From: Streptomyces sp. TP-A0356
GTDB lineage: Bacteria > Actinomycetota > Actinomycetes > Streptomycetales > Streptomycetaceae
DNA: 64,000 nt
Reading direction: 5' to 3'
Assembly (NCBI RefSeq): GCF_001417775.1
Contig: NZ_BBZJ01000025.1
Span: forward strand, 62,001 to 126,000
Shown here: in pieces, positions 54,146 through 63,850 of the stretch
Position numbering within the stretch: position 1 is the first letter of the stretch
How the letters are laid out: each line of letters starts with the position of its first letter
The notes under the pieces: model-generated
What the model was told of the DNA's origin: nothing
Seen by the model: only the letters and a program-made list of their open reading frames with translations
Database searches by the model: none
Translations under genes and position numbers: made by a program

Positions 54146-56326
54146 ATGAGCACTGAGTCCACCACCATCCGCTGGGAGCAGGACGAAACCGGCGTCGTCA
54201 CGCTCGTCCTCGACGACCCCAACCAGTCCGCGAACACCATGAACCAGGCGTTCAAGGAGTCGATCGCGGCGATCGCCGAACGCGCCGAGGCCGAGAAGGA
54301 CTCCATCCGCGGAATCATCTACACCTCCGCCAAGAAGACCTTCTTCGCGGGCGGTGACCTCAAGGACATGATGAAGGCCGGCCCGCAGGACGCCCAGCAG
54401 GCGTTCGAGACCGGTACGGCGATCAAGAACTCCCTGCGCCGTATCGAGACCCTCGGCAAGCCGGTCGTCGCCGCCATCAACGGAGCGGCCCTGGGCGGCG
54501 GCTACGAGATCGCACTCGCCTCCCACCACCGCATCGCCCTCGACGCCCCCGGCTCCAAGATCGGCCTGCCGGAGGTCACGCTCGGCCTGCTCCCGGCGGG
54601 CGGCGGCGTCACCCGCACCGTACGGCTGATGGGCATCGCCGACGCCCTGCTGAAGGTGCTGCTGCAGGGCACCCAGTACTCGCCCCGGCGCGCCCTGGAG
54701 AACGGTCTGGTCCACGATGTGGCCGGCACCCGCGAGGAGATGCTGGACAAGGCCCGCGCCTTCATCGACGCCCACCCCGAGTCCCAGCAGCCCTGGGACA
54801 GGCCGGGCTACAAGATCCCGGGCGGTACGCCGGCCAACCCGAAGTTCGCCGCCAACCTGCCCGCCTTCCCGGCCAACCTGAAGAAGCAGCTGAACGGCGC
54901 TCCCTACCCCGCCCCGCGCAACATCCTCGCGGCCGCCGTCGAGGGCTCGCAGGTCGATTTCGAGACCGCCCTGACCATCGAGGCCCGCTACTTCACCGAG
55001 CTGGTCACCGGGCAGACGGCGAAGAACATGATCCAGGCGTTCTTCTTCGACCTGCAGGCCGTCAACTCGGGCGCCAACCGCCCCCAGGGCATCGAGCCCC
55101 GCCAGGTCCGCAAGGTCGCCGTTCTGGGCGCCGGGATGATGGGCGCGGGCATCGCGTACGCATGCGCCCGCGCGGGCATCGAGGTCGTCCTCAAGGACGT
55201 CTCCCCGGAAGCCGCCGTCAAGGGCAAGGGCTACTCCGAGAAGCTGTGCGGCAAGGCCGTCGCCAAGGGGCGTACGACCAGGGAGAAGGCGGACGCGCTG
55301 CTCGCCCGCATCACCCCCACCGCCGAGGCCGCGGACCTGGCGGGCTGCGACGCCGTCATCGAGGCCGTGTTCGAGGACCCGGCGCTCAAGCACAAGGTGT
55401 TCCAGGAGATCGAGCACGTCGTCGAGCCCGACGCGCTGCTGTGCTCCAACACCTCGACACTGCCCATCACCGTGCTCGCCGAGGGCGTGGAGCGGCAGGC
55501 CGACTTCATCGGACTGCACTTCTTCTCGCCCGTCGACAAGATGCCGCTCGTCGAGATCATCAAGGGGAAGCGGACCGGCGACGAGGCGCTGGCACGCGCC
55601 TTCGACCTGGTCCGGCAGATCAACAAGACGCCGATCGTGGTCAACGACTCGCGCGGCTTCTTCACCTCCCGGGTCATCGGCCACTTCATCAACGAGGGCG
55701 TCGCGATGGTCGGGGAGGGCATCGAGCCCGCGTCCGTCGAGCAGGCGGCCGCGCAGGCGGGCTACCCGGCCAAGGTGCTGTCCCTGATGGACGAGCTGAC
55801 GCTCACCCTGCCGCGCAAGATCCGCAACGAGTCGAAGCGGGCCGTCGAGGAGGCGGGCGGCACCTGGACCCCGCATCCGGCCGAGGCCGTCATCGACCGC
55901 ATGATCGACGAGTTCGGCCGCACCGGACGCAGCGGCGGGGCCGGCTTCTACGAGTACGGCGAGGACGGCAGGCGCGGTCGGCTGTGGCCGGGCCTGCGCG
56001 AGCACTTCACGGAGCCGGGCCACACGATCCCGTTCGAGGACATGCAGGAGCGCATGCTCTTCTCCGAGGCGCTGGACACCGTCCGGCTCCTGGAGGAGGG
56101 CGTGCTGACGTCCGTCGCCGACGCCAACATCGGCTCGATCTTCGGCATCGGCTTCCCCGGCTGGACAGGCGGCGTCCTGCAGTACATCAACGGTTACGAG
56201 GACGGCGTGGCCGGCTTCGTGGCCCGGGCGCGGGAGCTCGCCGAGCGGTACGGCGAGCGCTTCACGCCGCCCGCGCTCCTGGTGGAGAAGGCGGAGAAGG
56301 GCGAGCGGTTCACCGACGCGCGCTGA
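54146..56326 (+). CDS. fadB: FadB-type multifunctional enoyl-CoA hydratase / 3-hydroxyacyl-CoA dehydrogenase
   Basis: 726 residues. N-terminal crotonase domain (about 10-290; FFAGGDLKDMMKAG, NGAALGGGYEIALA, LPEVTLGLLPAGGG with Glu) and NAD-dependent 3-hydroxyacyl-CoA dehydrogenase (about 325-620; VAVLGAGMMGAGIAYACA, LHFFSPVDKMPLVEII), ending in a second C-terminal 3HCDH domain. It carries out hydration and oxidation of enoyl-CoA in fatty-acid degradation with the FadA thiolase. ATG follows a weak ACGGAG site. Confidence 0.95.
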   Translation: MSTESTTIRWEQDETGVVTLVLDDPNQSANTMNQAFKESIAAIAERAEAEKDSIRGIIYTSAKKTFFAGGDLKDMMKAGPQDAQQAFETGTAIKNSLRRIETLGKPVVAAINGAALGGGYEIALASHHRIALDAPGSKIGLPEVTLGLLPAGGGVTRTVRLMGIADALLKVLLQGTQYSPRRALENGLVHDVAGTREEMLDKARAFIDAHPESQQPWDRPGYKIPGGTPANPKFAANLPAFPANLKKQLNGAPYPAPRNILAAAVEGSQVDFETALTIEARYFTELVTGQTAKNMIQAFFFDLQAVNSGANRPQGIEPRQVRKVAVLGAGMMGAGIAYACARAGIEVVLKDVSPEAAVKGKGYSEKLCGKAVAKGRTTREKADALLARITPTAEAADLAGCDAVIEAVFEDPALKHKVFQEIEHVVEPDALLCSNTSTLPITVLAEGVERQADFIGLHFFSPVDKMPLVEIIKGKRTGDEALARAFDLVRQINKTPIVVNDSRGFFTSRVIGHFINEGVAMVGEGIEPASVEQAAAQAGYPAKVLSLMDELTLTLPRKIRNESKRAVEEAGGTWTPHPAEAVIDRMIDEFGRTGRSGGAGFYEYGEDGRRGRLWPGLREHFTEPGHTIPFEDMQERMLFSEALDTVRLLEEGVLTSVADANIGSIFGIGFPGWTGGVLQYINGYEDGVAGFVARARELAERYGERFTPPALLVEKAEKGERFTDAR

Positions 56327-56338
56327 GGCGATCCCGGA

Positions 56339-56375
56339 GGTACCCGCAGGGAGCGTGGGCGACCCTGCGGGTACC
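56339..56375. terminator. Bidirectional terminator between fadB and merR
   Basis: GGTACCCGCAGGG (56339-56351) and CCCTGCGGGTACC (56363-56375): 13-bp perfect stem, 11-nt loop, 12 nt after the fadB stop and just before the stop of the convergent MerR gene. Confidence 0.85.
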
Positions 56376-56382
56376 TGCCGGG

Positions 56383-57126
56383 TCAGGAGGAGCCGTGTCC
56401 GGGGCGTGCGCCCTCAGAGCCCTGGCCGGGCCGTGCGTCCGGGAGCCACGCGCGCAGCTCCTCCTTGAGGGAGCGCTGGAAGGTGGTGAGCAGGGCCTCG
56501 ATCACCAGCGGGTGCATATGCGCGGACAGGGACTTCACGGCCGTGGAGTCGCGCTCGGACACGGCCTCGCGCAGCAGCCGCGACAGCTCGCGCGCCGCCG
56601 CGCGTGAATGCTCGATGAGCACACCGCGGGCGGCGAGGATCGTCTCCTCCCCGAGGGGCACGTCGAGGAGCTGTACGCCGAGCCGGAGCAGGCCCGGGTC
56701 CACGCGGTACGCCCCGTCGTGCGGCACGGCCACCTTCATCGCCGCGAGCCGCTCCAGATCCTCCTCGCCGAGGGGCCTGCCCACGCGCCGTTCCAGCTCC
56801 GCGCGCGTCATCGTCTCCACCGCGTCCGGTGCCCAGGAGGCCACGACGGCCCGGTGGATGGCGAGGTCCCGGGCGCTGAGGTCCGCCGGCAGCTGCTGCA
56901 GATGGCGCTCGATCGCGGCGAGCGTCATGCCCTGGCGCTGCAGCTCCTCGATGAGCGCCAGCCGGGCCAGGTGCTCCGGCCCGTAGTGGCCCACGCGCCG
57001 CGGGCCGATCACGGGCGGCGGAAGCAACCCCTTGGCGCTGTAGAAGCGGACGGTGCGGACCGTGACGCCCGCATGCGCGGCCAGCTCGTCGACGGTGAGC
57101 GTCGGCCCTTCGGTCTCGGTCCCCAT
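56383..57126 (-). CDS. MerR-family transcriptional regulator
   Basis: 247 residues from ATG at 57126. N-terminal MerR winged helix (LTVDELAAHAGVTVRTVRFY, then SAKGLLPPP) and LIEELQRQGMTLAAIERHLQ linker; the C-terminal part (about 110-230) is a long helical domain without the metal-binding cysteines of MerR proper. The target is unknown. Convergent with fadB and divergent from the amino-acid permease. Confidence 0.9.
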   Translation of the reverse strand: MGTETEGPTLTVDELAAHAGVTVRTVRFYSAKGLLPPPVIGPRRVGHYGPEHLARLALIEELQRQGMTLAAIERHLQQLPADLSARDLAIHRAVVASWAPDAVETMTRAELERRVGRPLGEEDLERLAAMKVAVPHDGAYRVDPGLLRLGVQLLDVPLGEETILAARGVLIEHSRAAARELSRLLREAVSERDSTAVKSLSAHMHPLVIEALLTTFQRSLKEELRAWLPDARPGQGSEGARPGHGSS

Positions 57127-57401
57127 GCGCAGCAGTATCGCTGTCACACCAACGCTGTGAAACCTCCGGGCGGTCTCCCACGAGCACATGGCGCACGGCC
57201 CATGATCTTGTGACCAGCGGCCGATGATCTCGTGGAGAACATGTGAGAAGTACCGCTATGTGACGTCCGCCATCGCATATCGGACGAACCCTGGGGGAGG
57301 GTGGCACCTTGGTCTGTGCCACATCAGGGGTGGCCCGGGCCAGCACACATCCGGTCCCCGCGCGCCCCGTGTGCCGGGCTCACCAGAGAGTAGATCCACC
57401 C

Positions 57402-58868
57402 GTGAGCAAGGACGCCGTGAACTCGGCAGCGGTTGCATCCCGTACCGGTGCGACCCAGACGCCCGCGGACGCGGGCGACGCCGGTTACAGCAAGGACCTC
57501 AAGGCCCGCCACGTCAACATGATCGCGATCGGCGGGGCGATCGGCACCGGCCTCTTCCTCGGTGCCGGAGGCCGGCTGCACAACGCGGGCCCCGCCCTCG
57601 CGCTGGCCTACCTGGTCTGCGGCGTCTTCGCCTTCTTCGTCGTCCGTGCCCTCGGCGAGCTGGTCCTGTACCGGCCGTCGTCCGGGTCCTTCGTGTCGTA
57701 CGCGCGCGAGTTCCTCGGCGAGAAGGGCGCCTACGTCGCCGGCTGGATGTACTTCCTGAACTGGTCGACGACCGGTATCGCCGACATCACCGCGATCGCG
57801 CTCTACACGCACTACTGGAGCTTCTTCACCTCCATCCCGCAGTGGGTGCTGGCCCTGATCGCCCTCGCGGTCGTCCTGGCCGTGAACCTGATCTCGGTGA
57901 AGATCTTCGGCGAGATGGAGTTCTGGTTCGCGATCATCAAGGTCGCCACGCTGGTGGGCTTCATGTTCATCGGCATCTTCCTGCTGGCCACCCAGCACCA
58001 CGTGGACGGCGGGAAGCCCGGCCTGAGCGTGATCACGGACCACGGCGGCGTCTTCCCGCACGGCCTGATGCCCGTGGTCCTCGTCATGCAGGGCGTGATC
58101 TTCGCGTACGCAGCCCTGGAGCTCGTCGGTGTCGCCGCGGGCGAGACGGCCGAGCCGGAGAAGGTCGTCCCGCGCGCGGTGAACTCGATCATGTGGCGCG
58201 TCGGTCTCTTCTACGTCGGCTCGGTGGTCCTCCTCGCGCTGCTGCTGCCGGGCTCGGTGTACTCCGCGGGCGAGAGCCCCTTCGTCACCGTGCTCTCGAA
58301 GATCGGTGTCCCGGCGGCGGGCGACGTGATGAACCTGGTCGTCCTGACCGCCGCGATGTCCTCGCTGAACTCCGGCCTCTACTCCACGGGCCGCATCCTG
58401 CGCTCCATGGCGATGGCGGGCTCGGCGCCGAAGTTCACGGCGCGCATGAACCGCAGCCAGGTCCCCTACGGCGGCATCCTGCTCACGTGCTCGGTGTGCG
58501 TGCTCGGCGTCGGCCTGAACTACCTGGTGCCGAGCCAGGCCTTCGAGATCGTGCTGAACGTGGCCTCGCTCGGCATCGTCAGCACCTGGGTGATCATCAT
58601 GATCTGCCACCTGATCTTCGTCCGCCGCGCCAGGGCGGGACTGGTCACCCGGCCGTCCTTCCGGCTGCCCGGCAGCCCGGTGACCGAGATCGCCACCATC
58701 GCCTTCCTGGTGGCCGTGCTCGGCCTCATGTGGAACGACCCCGAGGTCGGCCGCAAGACGCTGCTGCTCATTCCGCTGATCGCCGTCCTGCTCGTCGGCG
58801 GCTGGTTCGCACTCCTCCGCCGCAACGCGAGGACCGCCGACCAGGAGCTGACGGACTTCACGAAGTAG
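57402..58868 (+). CDS. APC-superfamily amino-acid permease (AnsP-like)
   Basis: 488 residues from GTG, 12 predicted membrane helices. The N-terminal signature HVNMIAIGGAIGTGLFLGAG and AGPALALAYLVCGVFAFFVV are typical of the amino-acid transporter family; GVIFAYAALELVGVAAGET and MSSLNSGLYSTGRILRSMAM are the later conserved segments. The profile (YSKDLKARH before helix 1) is close to L-asparagine permease, so import of a neutral or amide amino acid with protons is likely. A 19-bp stem terminator follows. Confidence 0.9.
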   Translation: MSKDAVNSAAVASRTGATQTPADAGDAGYSKDLKARHVNMIAIGGAIGTGLFLGAGGRLHNAGPALALAYLVCGVFAFFVVRALGELVLYRPSSGSFVSYAREFLGEKGAYVAGWMYFLNWSTTGIADITAIALYTHYWSFFTSIPQWVLALIALAVVLAVNLISVKIFGEMEFWFAIIKVATLVGFMFIGIFLLATQHHVDGGKPGLSVITDHGGVFPHGLMPVVLVMQGVIFAYAALELVGVAAGETAEPEKVVPRAVNSIMWRVGLFYVGSVVLLALLLPGSVYSAGESPFVTVLSKIGVPAAGDVMNLVVLTAAMSSLNSGLYSTGRILRSMAMAGSAPKFTARMNRSQVPYGGILLTCSVCVLGVGLNYLVPSQAFEIVLNVASLGIVSTWVIIMICHLIFVRRARAGLVTRPSFRLPGSPVTEIATIAFLVAVLGLMWNDPEVGRKTLLLIPLIAVLLVGGWFALLRRNARTADQELTDFTK

Positions 58869-58963
58869 CGGCCCGCGGGCCACTGCCGTGGCCAGCGCCC
58901 ACGGTGGCGTAGGCGCCGTGACCGCCGAGGCCTGAGCCCGCATCGAGACCGACCGTGTCATGG

Positions 58964-59005
58964 CCGAGGCCGAACTCCGCGGGTAGCCGCGGAGTTCGGC
59001 CTCGG
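58964..59005. terminator. Bidirectional terminator, 19-bp perfect stem
   Basis: CCGAGGCCGAACTCCGCGG (58964-58982) pairs with its exact complement at 58987-59005 around a GTAG loop. It lies between the convergent permease and M1-peptidase genes. Confidence 0.9.
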
Positions 59006-59061
59006 ACCTGGCGGGCCGGATCATGGGCGAGCCGGTCCGGGCTCCGGCAGAGCGCGGCTGA

Positions 59062-60555
59062 TCAGCCGGAGTGCACGTCGTTCGCCGCCTCGATCTTCTT
59101 CCAGGACTTCGGCCGGACCGGAGCGGCCGAAGTCCTGGCGATGGAGGCGGTGCGCGCCGCGGGCGCGGCCGGCTTCGACGGCGTCAGCAGCCAGGTGTCG
59201 AAGAGCGCGGCCAGCGGCTTCCCGGACACCTGCTCCGCGTACCTCTGGAAGTCCGCGACCGAGGCGTTGCCGTACGCGTGATCCTTCGGCCAGCCCTTCA
59301 GGATGGCGAAGAACGCGTCGTCGCCGACCGCGTTGCGCAGCGCCTGGACGGCGAGCGCGCCCCGGTCGTAGACCGCGATGTCGAACTGGTGGTCAGGGCC
59401 CGGATCGCCGGGCTTGACCGTCCAGAACGCGTCGTCGGCCGGATGCGAGGCGTAGACGTAGTCCGCCAGCTCCTGCGTGGTGCCCTCGCCCTCGTGCTCC
59501 GACCACAGCCACTGCGCGTACCGCGCGAAGCCCTCGTTGATCCAGATGTCCTTCCAGCCCTTGAGCGACACGTCGTCGCCGTACCACTGGTGCGCCAGCT
59601 CGTGCACGACGACGGATGTGTTCGACCCGTTCGCGAACTGCTTGGGGCTGTAGTAGACGCGGGTCTGCGTCTCCAGGGCGTACCCGGTGGTCGTGTTCGG
59701 GACGTACCCGCCGACCGAGCTGAACGGGTACGGCCCGAAGTAGCCGGTCAGCCAGTCGACGATCTCCCCGGTCCGCTCCACGCTCACCCGCGCGGCCCCG
59801 TCGTTGTCGCCGAGGTCCTTGCTGTAGGCGTTGACGACCGGTACGCCGTCCGACGTCTTCCCGGTGGTGATGTCGAACTTCCCGATCGCGAGCGTGGCGA
59901 GATAGGTCGCCTGCGGCTTGTTGGACCGCCAGTTGTAGCGGGTCCAGCCGAGCTTCGAACTCGTCGACTGCAGCGTGCCGTTGGAGATGGCCTGGGTGCC
60001 GTCCGGCACGGCCACCGACACGTCGTACGTCGCCTTGTCGAGCGGGTGGTCGTTGCTCGGGAACCACCACCAGGCCGCCTCGGGCTCGTCGGCCGCGACA
60101 GCGCCGTCCGGGGTGCGGTGCCAGCTGTCGAAGCCGTACGCGCTCTTCGTGGACGGCACCCCGCTGTAGCGGACCACTACGGTCACCGGCGTGCCCTTCG
60201 GCAGCGGGGTGGCCGGGGTGATCTCCAGTTCGTGCTGACCGGAGGTGGTGAACGCCGCCTTCGCGCCGTTCACCCGCACCTCGCTCACATCCAGCAGAAA
60301 GTCCAGATCGAAGCGGGACAGGTCCTGCGTGGTGGTGGCCAGGATGGTCGCCGTGCCCTCCAACTCGTCCGTCCTCGGCTGGTACTTCAGCCGCAGGTCG
60401 TAGTGGGAGACGTCGTAGCCGCCGTTGCCGTAGTACGGGTAGTAGGGGTCGCCGATACCCGGGGCGCCGGGCCCGTAGTCGGCAGCCGATGCCGGGATCG
60501 CCAGCAACAGGGAAGCCGCCGCCAGCGCGCCCGGGGCGATGAGTCTGCGGTGCAC
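59062..60555 (-). CDS. Secreted M1-family zinc metallopeptidase (second copy)
   Basis: 497 residues from GTG at 60555 (GGAG site). Signal peptide LIAPGALAAASLLLAIPASA. Zinc site HELAH (His318, Glu319, His322) and Glu341 in NEGFARYAQW. GYALETQTRVYY replaces the usual GAMEN loop. A C-terminal extension (AAPAARTASIARTSAAPV) may lie in the cell wall. It resembles the pls-linked M1 peptidase in overall layout but is a different paralog. An aminopeptidase role on extracellular peptides is expected. Confidence 0.93.
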   Translation of the reverse strand: MHRRLIAPGALAAASLLLAIPASAADYGPGAPGIGDPYYPYYGNGGYDVSHYDLRLKYQPRTDELEGTATILATTTQDLSRFDLDFLLDVSEVRVNGAKAAFTTSGQHELEITPATPLPKGTPVTVVVRYSGVPSTKSAYGFDSWHRTPDGAVAADEPEAAWWWFPSNDHPLDKATYDVSVAVPDGTQAISNGTLQSTSSKLGWTRYNWRSNKPQATYLATLAIGKFDITTGKTSDGVPVVNAYSKDLGDNDGAARVSVERTGEIVDWLTGYFGPYPFSSVGGYVPNTTTGYALETQTRVYYSPKQFANGSNTSVVVHELAHQWYGDDVSLKGWKDIWINEGFARYAQWLWSEHEGEGTTQELADYVYASHPADDAFWTVKPGDPGPDHQFDIAVYDRGALAVQALRNAVGDDAFFAILKGWPKDHAYGNASVADFQRYAEQVSGKPLAALFDTWLLTPSKPAAPAARTASIARTSAAPVRPKSWKKIEAANDVHSG

Positions 60556-60773
60556 GAGAGCTCCAAGTCGTAGGGGCAGGAGGTCTGTTCGGAGCCTATT
60601 CAGTCCCGGTGACCCTGGACGTGTCCATGGCACCCGCTGTCACACGATCGCCATCCGGCCGTCATGAGCGAATCCGTCCCACGGCGCATTGCGGACCATG
60701 TCGTCCCGTTCGCCCCGCGTCTGTGTCAGCTGCCCTCTTCTGTACGGGAGTTGACCCCTGTACCGTCCCGCGC

Positions 60774-62732
60774 ATGCCAAGACGCACGCCCTTCACCTGG
60801 AGATCGCTCGCGACGGCGGCCACCGCCGCCCTGCTGGCCGCGTTCCTCACCCCGGCGGCCGCCCACGCGGTACCGAGGGAGAGCCGGCCCATCTACTCGT
60901 ACGAGAACGCCATTCGCGAATCCGTGTGGGTGGACACCGGCCTGGACGGCGACGGCGACGGGAAGACCGACCGCGTCGCCGTCGACATCGTCCGACCGCG
61001 CGAACCCGCCGCGCAGGGCCGCAAGATCCCCGTGATCATGGATGCCAGCCCGTACTACTCCTGCTGCGGGCGCGGCAACGAAAGCCAGAAGAAGACGTAC
61101 GACGCCACGGGCCACGTCGTCCAGATGCCGCTCTTCTACGACAACTACTTCGTGCCGCGCGGCTACGCATTCGTCGGCGTCGACCTGGCCGGAACCAATC
61201 GCTCCGACGGTTGCGTGGACGTCGGCGGCCGCTCCGACATCCAGTCGGCCACAGCGGTGGTCGACTGGCTGAACGGACGAGCCAAGGGATACACCACCCG
61301 CACCGGCACCACCCTCGCCCGCGCGACCTGGACCAACGGCAGCACCGGCATGATCGGCAAGAGCTGGGACGGCACCATCGCCAACGGCGTCGCCGCCACC
61401 GGTGTCAAGGGCCTGAAGACCGTCGTGCCGATCAGCGCCATCTCCTCCTGGTACGACTACTACTTCGCCAAGGGAGCCCCGCTCTACGACTCCGGGCCCG
61501 ACTGGCTCTCGAACTACGTCGACAGCGCCGACGCCCGTGCCAGGTGCGCCGCTGTACAGAAGAAGCTCGTCGACGGGGCGCCGCGCACCGGCGACCGGAC
61601 ATCGCTGTGGACCGAACGCGACTACGTGAAGGACGCGGGCAAGGTCCGGGCGAGCGTCTTCCTCGTGCACGGCATGCAGGACCTCAACGTGCGCACCAAG
61701 CACTTCGGCCAGTGGTGGAACGCGCTGGCCAAGCACGGCGTCAAGCGCAAGATCTGGCTCTCGCAGACCGGGCACGTCGACCCCTTCGACTTCCGGCGCG
61801 CGGCGTGGGTGGACACCCTGCACCGCTGGTTCGACCACGAACTCCTCGGCTACGACAACGGCGTCGACCGCGAGCCGATGGCCGACATCGAGCGCCACCC
61901 CGACCAGTGGGTCACCTCCACGGTCTGGCCGCCCCGGCCCACGGCCACGACGACGCTTCGTCCGGGCCAGGGCCCCCGGGCCGGCGTGGGCACACTCGGG
62001 CTGCGCGCGGGCATCGGCACCGAGACCTTCACCGACGACCCCAAGCTGAGCGAGACCGACTGGGCCGCGCACATCGACGAGTCCACCACGAGCAAGGCCG
62101 GGTTCATCACACGGCCGCTGACGAAGGACCTGAGGGTGTCCGGCTCCTCCACGGTGACCGTCACCGTCACGCCGACCACCTCCACGGCCCACCTCTCCGC
62201 CGTCCTGGCCGACCTTGGCCCCGACACCATCCGCGACTACGCCGACTCCGGCGAGGGCATCACCACGCTCACCGACCGCACCTGCTGGGGCGCGAGCACG
62301 ACCGGCGACAGCGCCTGCTTCAAGGTCACCCAGGCGAAGAGGACCGATGTCGCGTCCACGGTCTTCAGCCGCGGCTGGGCCGACCTCGGGCACTACGCCT
62401 CGGACCGGAAGGGCGTCCCGCTCACCCCGGGCACGGCCTACACGATCACGCTCGACCTGGCCGCCACCGACCACGTCGTCCCCAAGGGCCATCGGCTCGC
62501 GCTGATCGTCGCGGGTACCGACAAGGACCTCATCGACCCTCCGGCCGGCACCCCCACGCTGACCGTGGACCTGTCCCGTACGGCGGCCCGGCTGCCGTTC
62601 GTCGGTGGGGCAGCCGCCTTCGCATGCGCCACCTCCGGCGCCGCCTCCGCCTCCGCCGCCTCCGCGGACGCCAGGCCGGACGGCGTGCGGACCCCGCACA
62701 CCGTCCGACGCGTTCCGGGAGGCGGCCGGTGA
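60774..62732 (+). CDS. Secreted Xaa-Pro dipeptidyl-peptidase (S15)
   Basis: 652 residues from ATG at 60774. Signal peptide (SLATAATAALLAAFLTPAAA). The alpha/beta hydrolase domain has nucleophile Ser in MIGKSWDGTIANG, Asp in LVHGMQDLNVRTKHF and His in QTGHVDPFDF. The C-terminal jelly-roll domain contains LSGSSTVTV-like strands and VPKGHRLALIVAG. It removes N-terminal Xaa-Pro dipeptides outside the cell, complementing the M1 aminopeptidase divergently encoded beside it. Confidence 0.92.
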   Translation: MPRRTPFTWRSLATAATAALLAAFLTPAAAHAVPRESRPIYSYENAIRESVWVDTGLDGDGDGKTDRVAVDIVRPREPAAQGRKIPVIMDASPYYSCCGRGNESQKKTYDATGHVVQMPLFYDNYFVPRGYAFVGVDLAGTNRSDGCVDVGGRSDIQSATAVVDWLNGRAKGYTTRTGTTLARATWTNGSTGMIGKSWDGTIANGVAATGVKGLKTVVPISAISSWYDYYFAKGAPLYDSGPDWLSNYVDSADARARCAAVQKKLVDGAPRTGDRTSLWTERDYVKDAGKVRASVFLVHGMQDLNVRTKHFGQWWNALAKHGVKRKIWLSQTGHVDPFDFRRAAWVDTLHRWFDHELLGYDNGVDREPMADIERHPDQWVTSTVWPPRPTATTTLRPGQGPRAGVGTLGLRAGIGTETFTDDPKLSETDWAAHIDESTTSKAGFITRPLTKDLRVSGSSTVTVTVTPTTSTAHLSAVLADLGPDTIRDYADSGEGITTLTDRTCWGASTTGDSACFKVTQAKRTDVASTVFSRGWADLGHYASDRKGVPLTPGTAYTITLDLAATDHVVPKGHRLALIVAGTDKDLIDPPAGTPTLTVDLSRTAARLPFVGGAAAFACATSGAASASAASADARPDGVRTPHTVRRVPGGGR

Positions 62733-62773
62733 CGGCGCGGCCCCGGCCGGACGCCGCACACTGACGGGCCCTC

Positions 62774-62822
62774 AGAGCTCCGAACAGAATGGCAGCCGGA
62801 CTCCCATTCTGTTCGGAGCTCT
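62774..62822. repeat. Dispersed repeat, copy D: perfect 19-bp hairpin
   Basis: AGAGCTCCGAACAGAATGG (62774-62792) and its exact complement (62804-62822) flank an 11-nt loop. The right end overlaps the first base of the D-amino-acid-oxidase stop codon. It lies between convergent genes and would act as a bidirectional terminator. The first part matches copies A-C; the remainder of the longer repeat is missing. Confidence 0.85.
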
Positions 62823-63784
62823 CAGGCGGCCGGGCGCGCCAGCCCGGCCGCCTCGCGCGCACATCCCCATGCCACCGTGACGCCCGCCCCGCCGTGCCCG
62901 TAGTTGTGCACGACCACCACGCCGCCGGGCAGCGGCGCCCGTTCGAGCCGGACGGCCTCCCGGGCCGGCCGCAGCCCCACCCGGTGCCCGAGGATCCGAG
63001 CCCCCGCGATCTCCGGCCGCAGCGCCGCACACCGTGCCACGATCTCCTCGGCCGTGCGCGGATCGGGCGTCGGCGACCAGCAGTCCTCTTCGGCGGTACC
63101 GCCCAGGATCAGCCCACCGGGCTGCGGGAAGAAGTACGTGCTCGCCTCGGCCGAGTGGTCCACCGATGTCAGCCAGGTGGTGATGCCGGGGTTCTCCACC
63201 ACCACGAGCTGCCCGCGCACCGGTCGCACCAGCGGGTCCGGAACGAGTTCACGAGCGCCCAGGCCCGTGCAGTTGACCACCACGGGCGCCTCGGCGGCCG
63301 GCTCCGCCAGATCCACCACCGTCCGTTCCTCGACCCGCCCGCCGGCCCGCAGCAACCGTCCGCGCAGCCAGGGCAGATGAGTCGACATGTCGATGAGGGG
63401 GAGCCGCGCCCACAGACCGGTCCCGGCGTACTCGGCGTCCGTCGCCACCCGAAGGCCCTTGACGTCGGCGGCCCACGGCCCCAGCCCGTCCAGCGGCGTC
63501 TCGCCGTGTACACCCTCGACCAGGCGTACGCCCGTCTCCTCGGGCCGTGCCGCCAGCTCCTCGTACACGACGAGCGACTCGAGGGCCCAGGTGCCCACCA
63601 GGGGCTCGGGCGCTATTCGGTACGGCCACCACAGTGCGCCCGCGACCTGCGAGGTGGTCCGCTCGGCGGGCTCCCGCGTCCACACCCGCACCCGATGGCC
63701 GCTCTCCGCGAGGACGATCGCCGTCGTCAGCCCGATGACGCCGCCGCCCACCACGATCACATCACCGCTCTGATCTCGCTTCAC
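62822..63784 (-). CDS. FAD-dependent D-amino-acid oxidase
   Basis: 320 residues from GTG. FAD-binding VVGGGVIGLTTAIVLAESGH; the DAO signatures VVNCTGLGARELV, VRPVRGQLVVVENPG and the C-terminal HNYGHGGAGVTVAWGCA. It oxidises D-amino acids to keto acids with H2O2 production. The context of secreted peptidases and an amino-acid permease suggests use of D-amino acids from cell-wall peptides. The stop codon runs into repeat copy D. Confidence 0.94.
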   Translation of the reverse strand: MKRDQSGDVIVVGGGVIGLTTAIVLAESGHRVRVWTREPAERTTSQVAGALWWPYRIAPEPLVGTWALESLVVYEELAARPEETGVRLVEGVHGETPLDGLGPWAADVKGLRVATDAEYAGTGLWARLPLIDMSTHLPWLRGRLLRAGGRVEERTVVDLAEPAAEAPVVVNCTGLGARELVPDPLVRPVRGQLVVVENPGITTWLTSVDHSAEASTYFFPQPGGLILGGTAEEDCWSPTPDPRTAEEIVARCAALRPEIAGARILGHRVGLRPAREAVRLERAPLPGGVVVVHNYGHGGAGVTVAWGCAREAAGLARPAA

Positions 63785-63850
63785 GCCGGGACGCTAGCGG
63801 AATGTGCGCTGCCGTGCTCACATCACTCCCAGTGTGGGGATACTCGCAGC

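Noticed and set aside
60585..60600. Fifth copy of the AGAGCTCCGAACA repeat (CTGTTCGGAGC)
   Set aside because: Only 11 bases match and the flanks diverge; probably chance.
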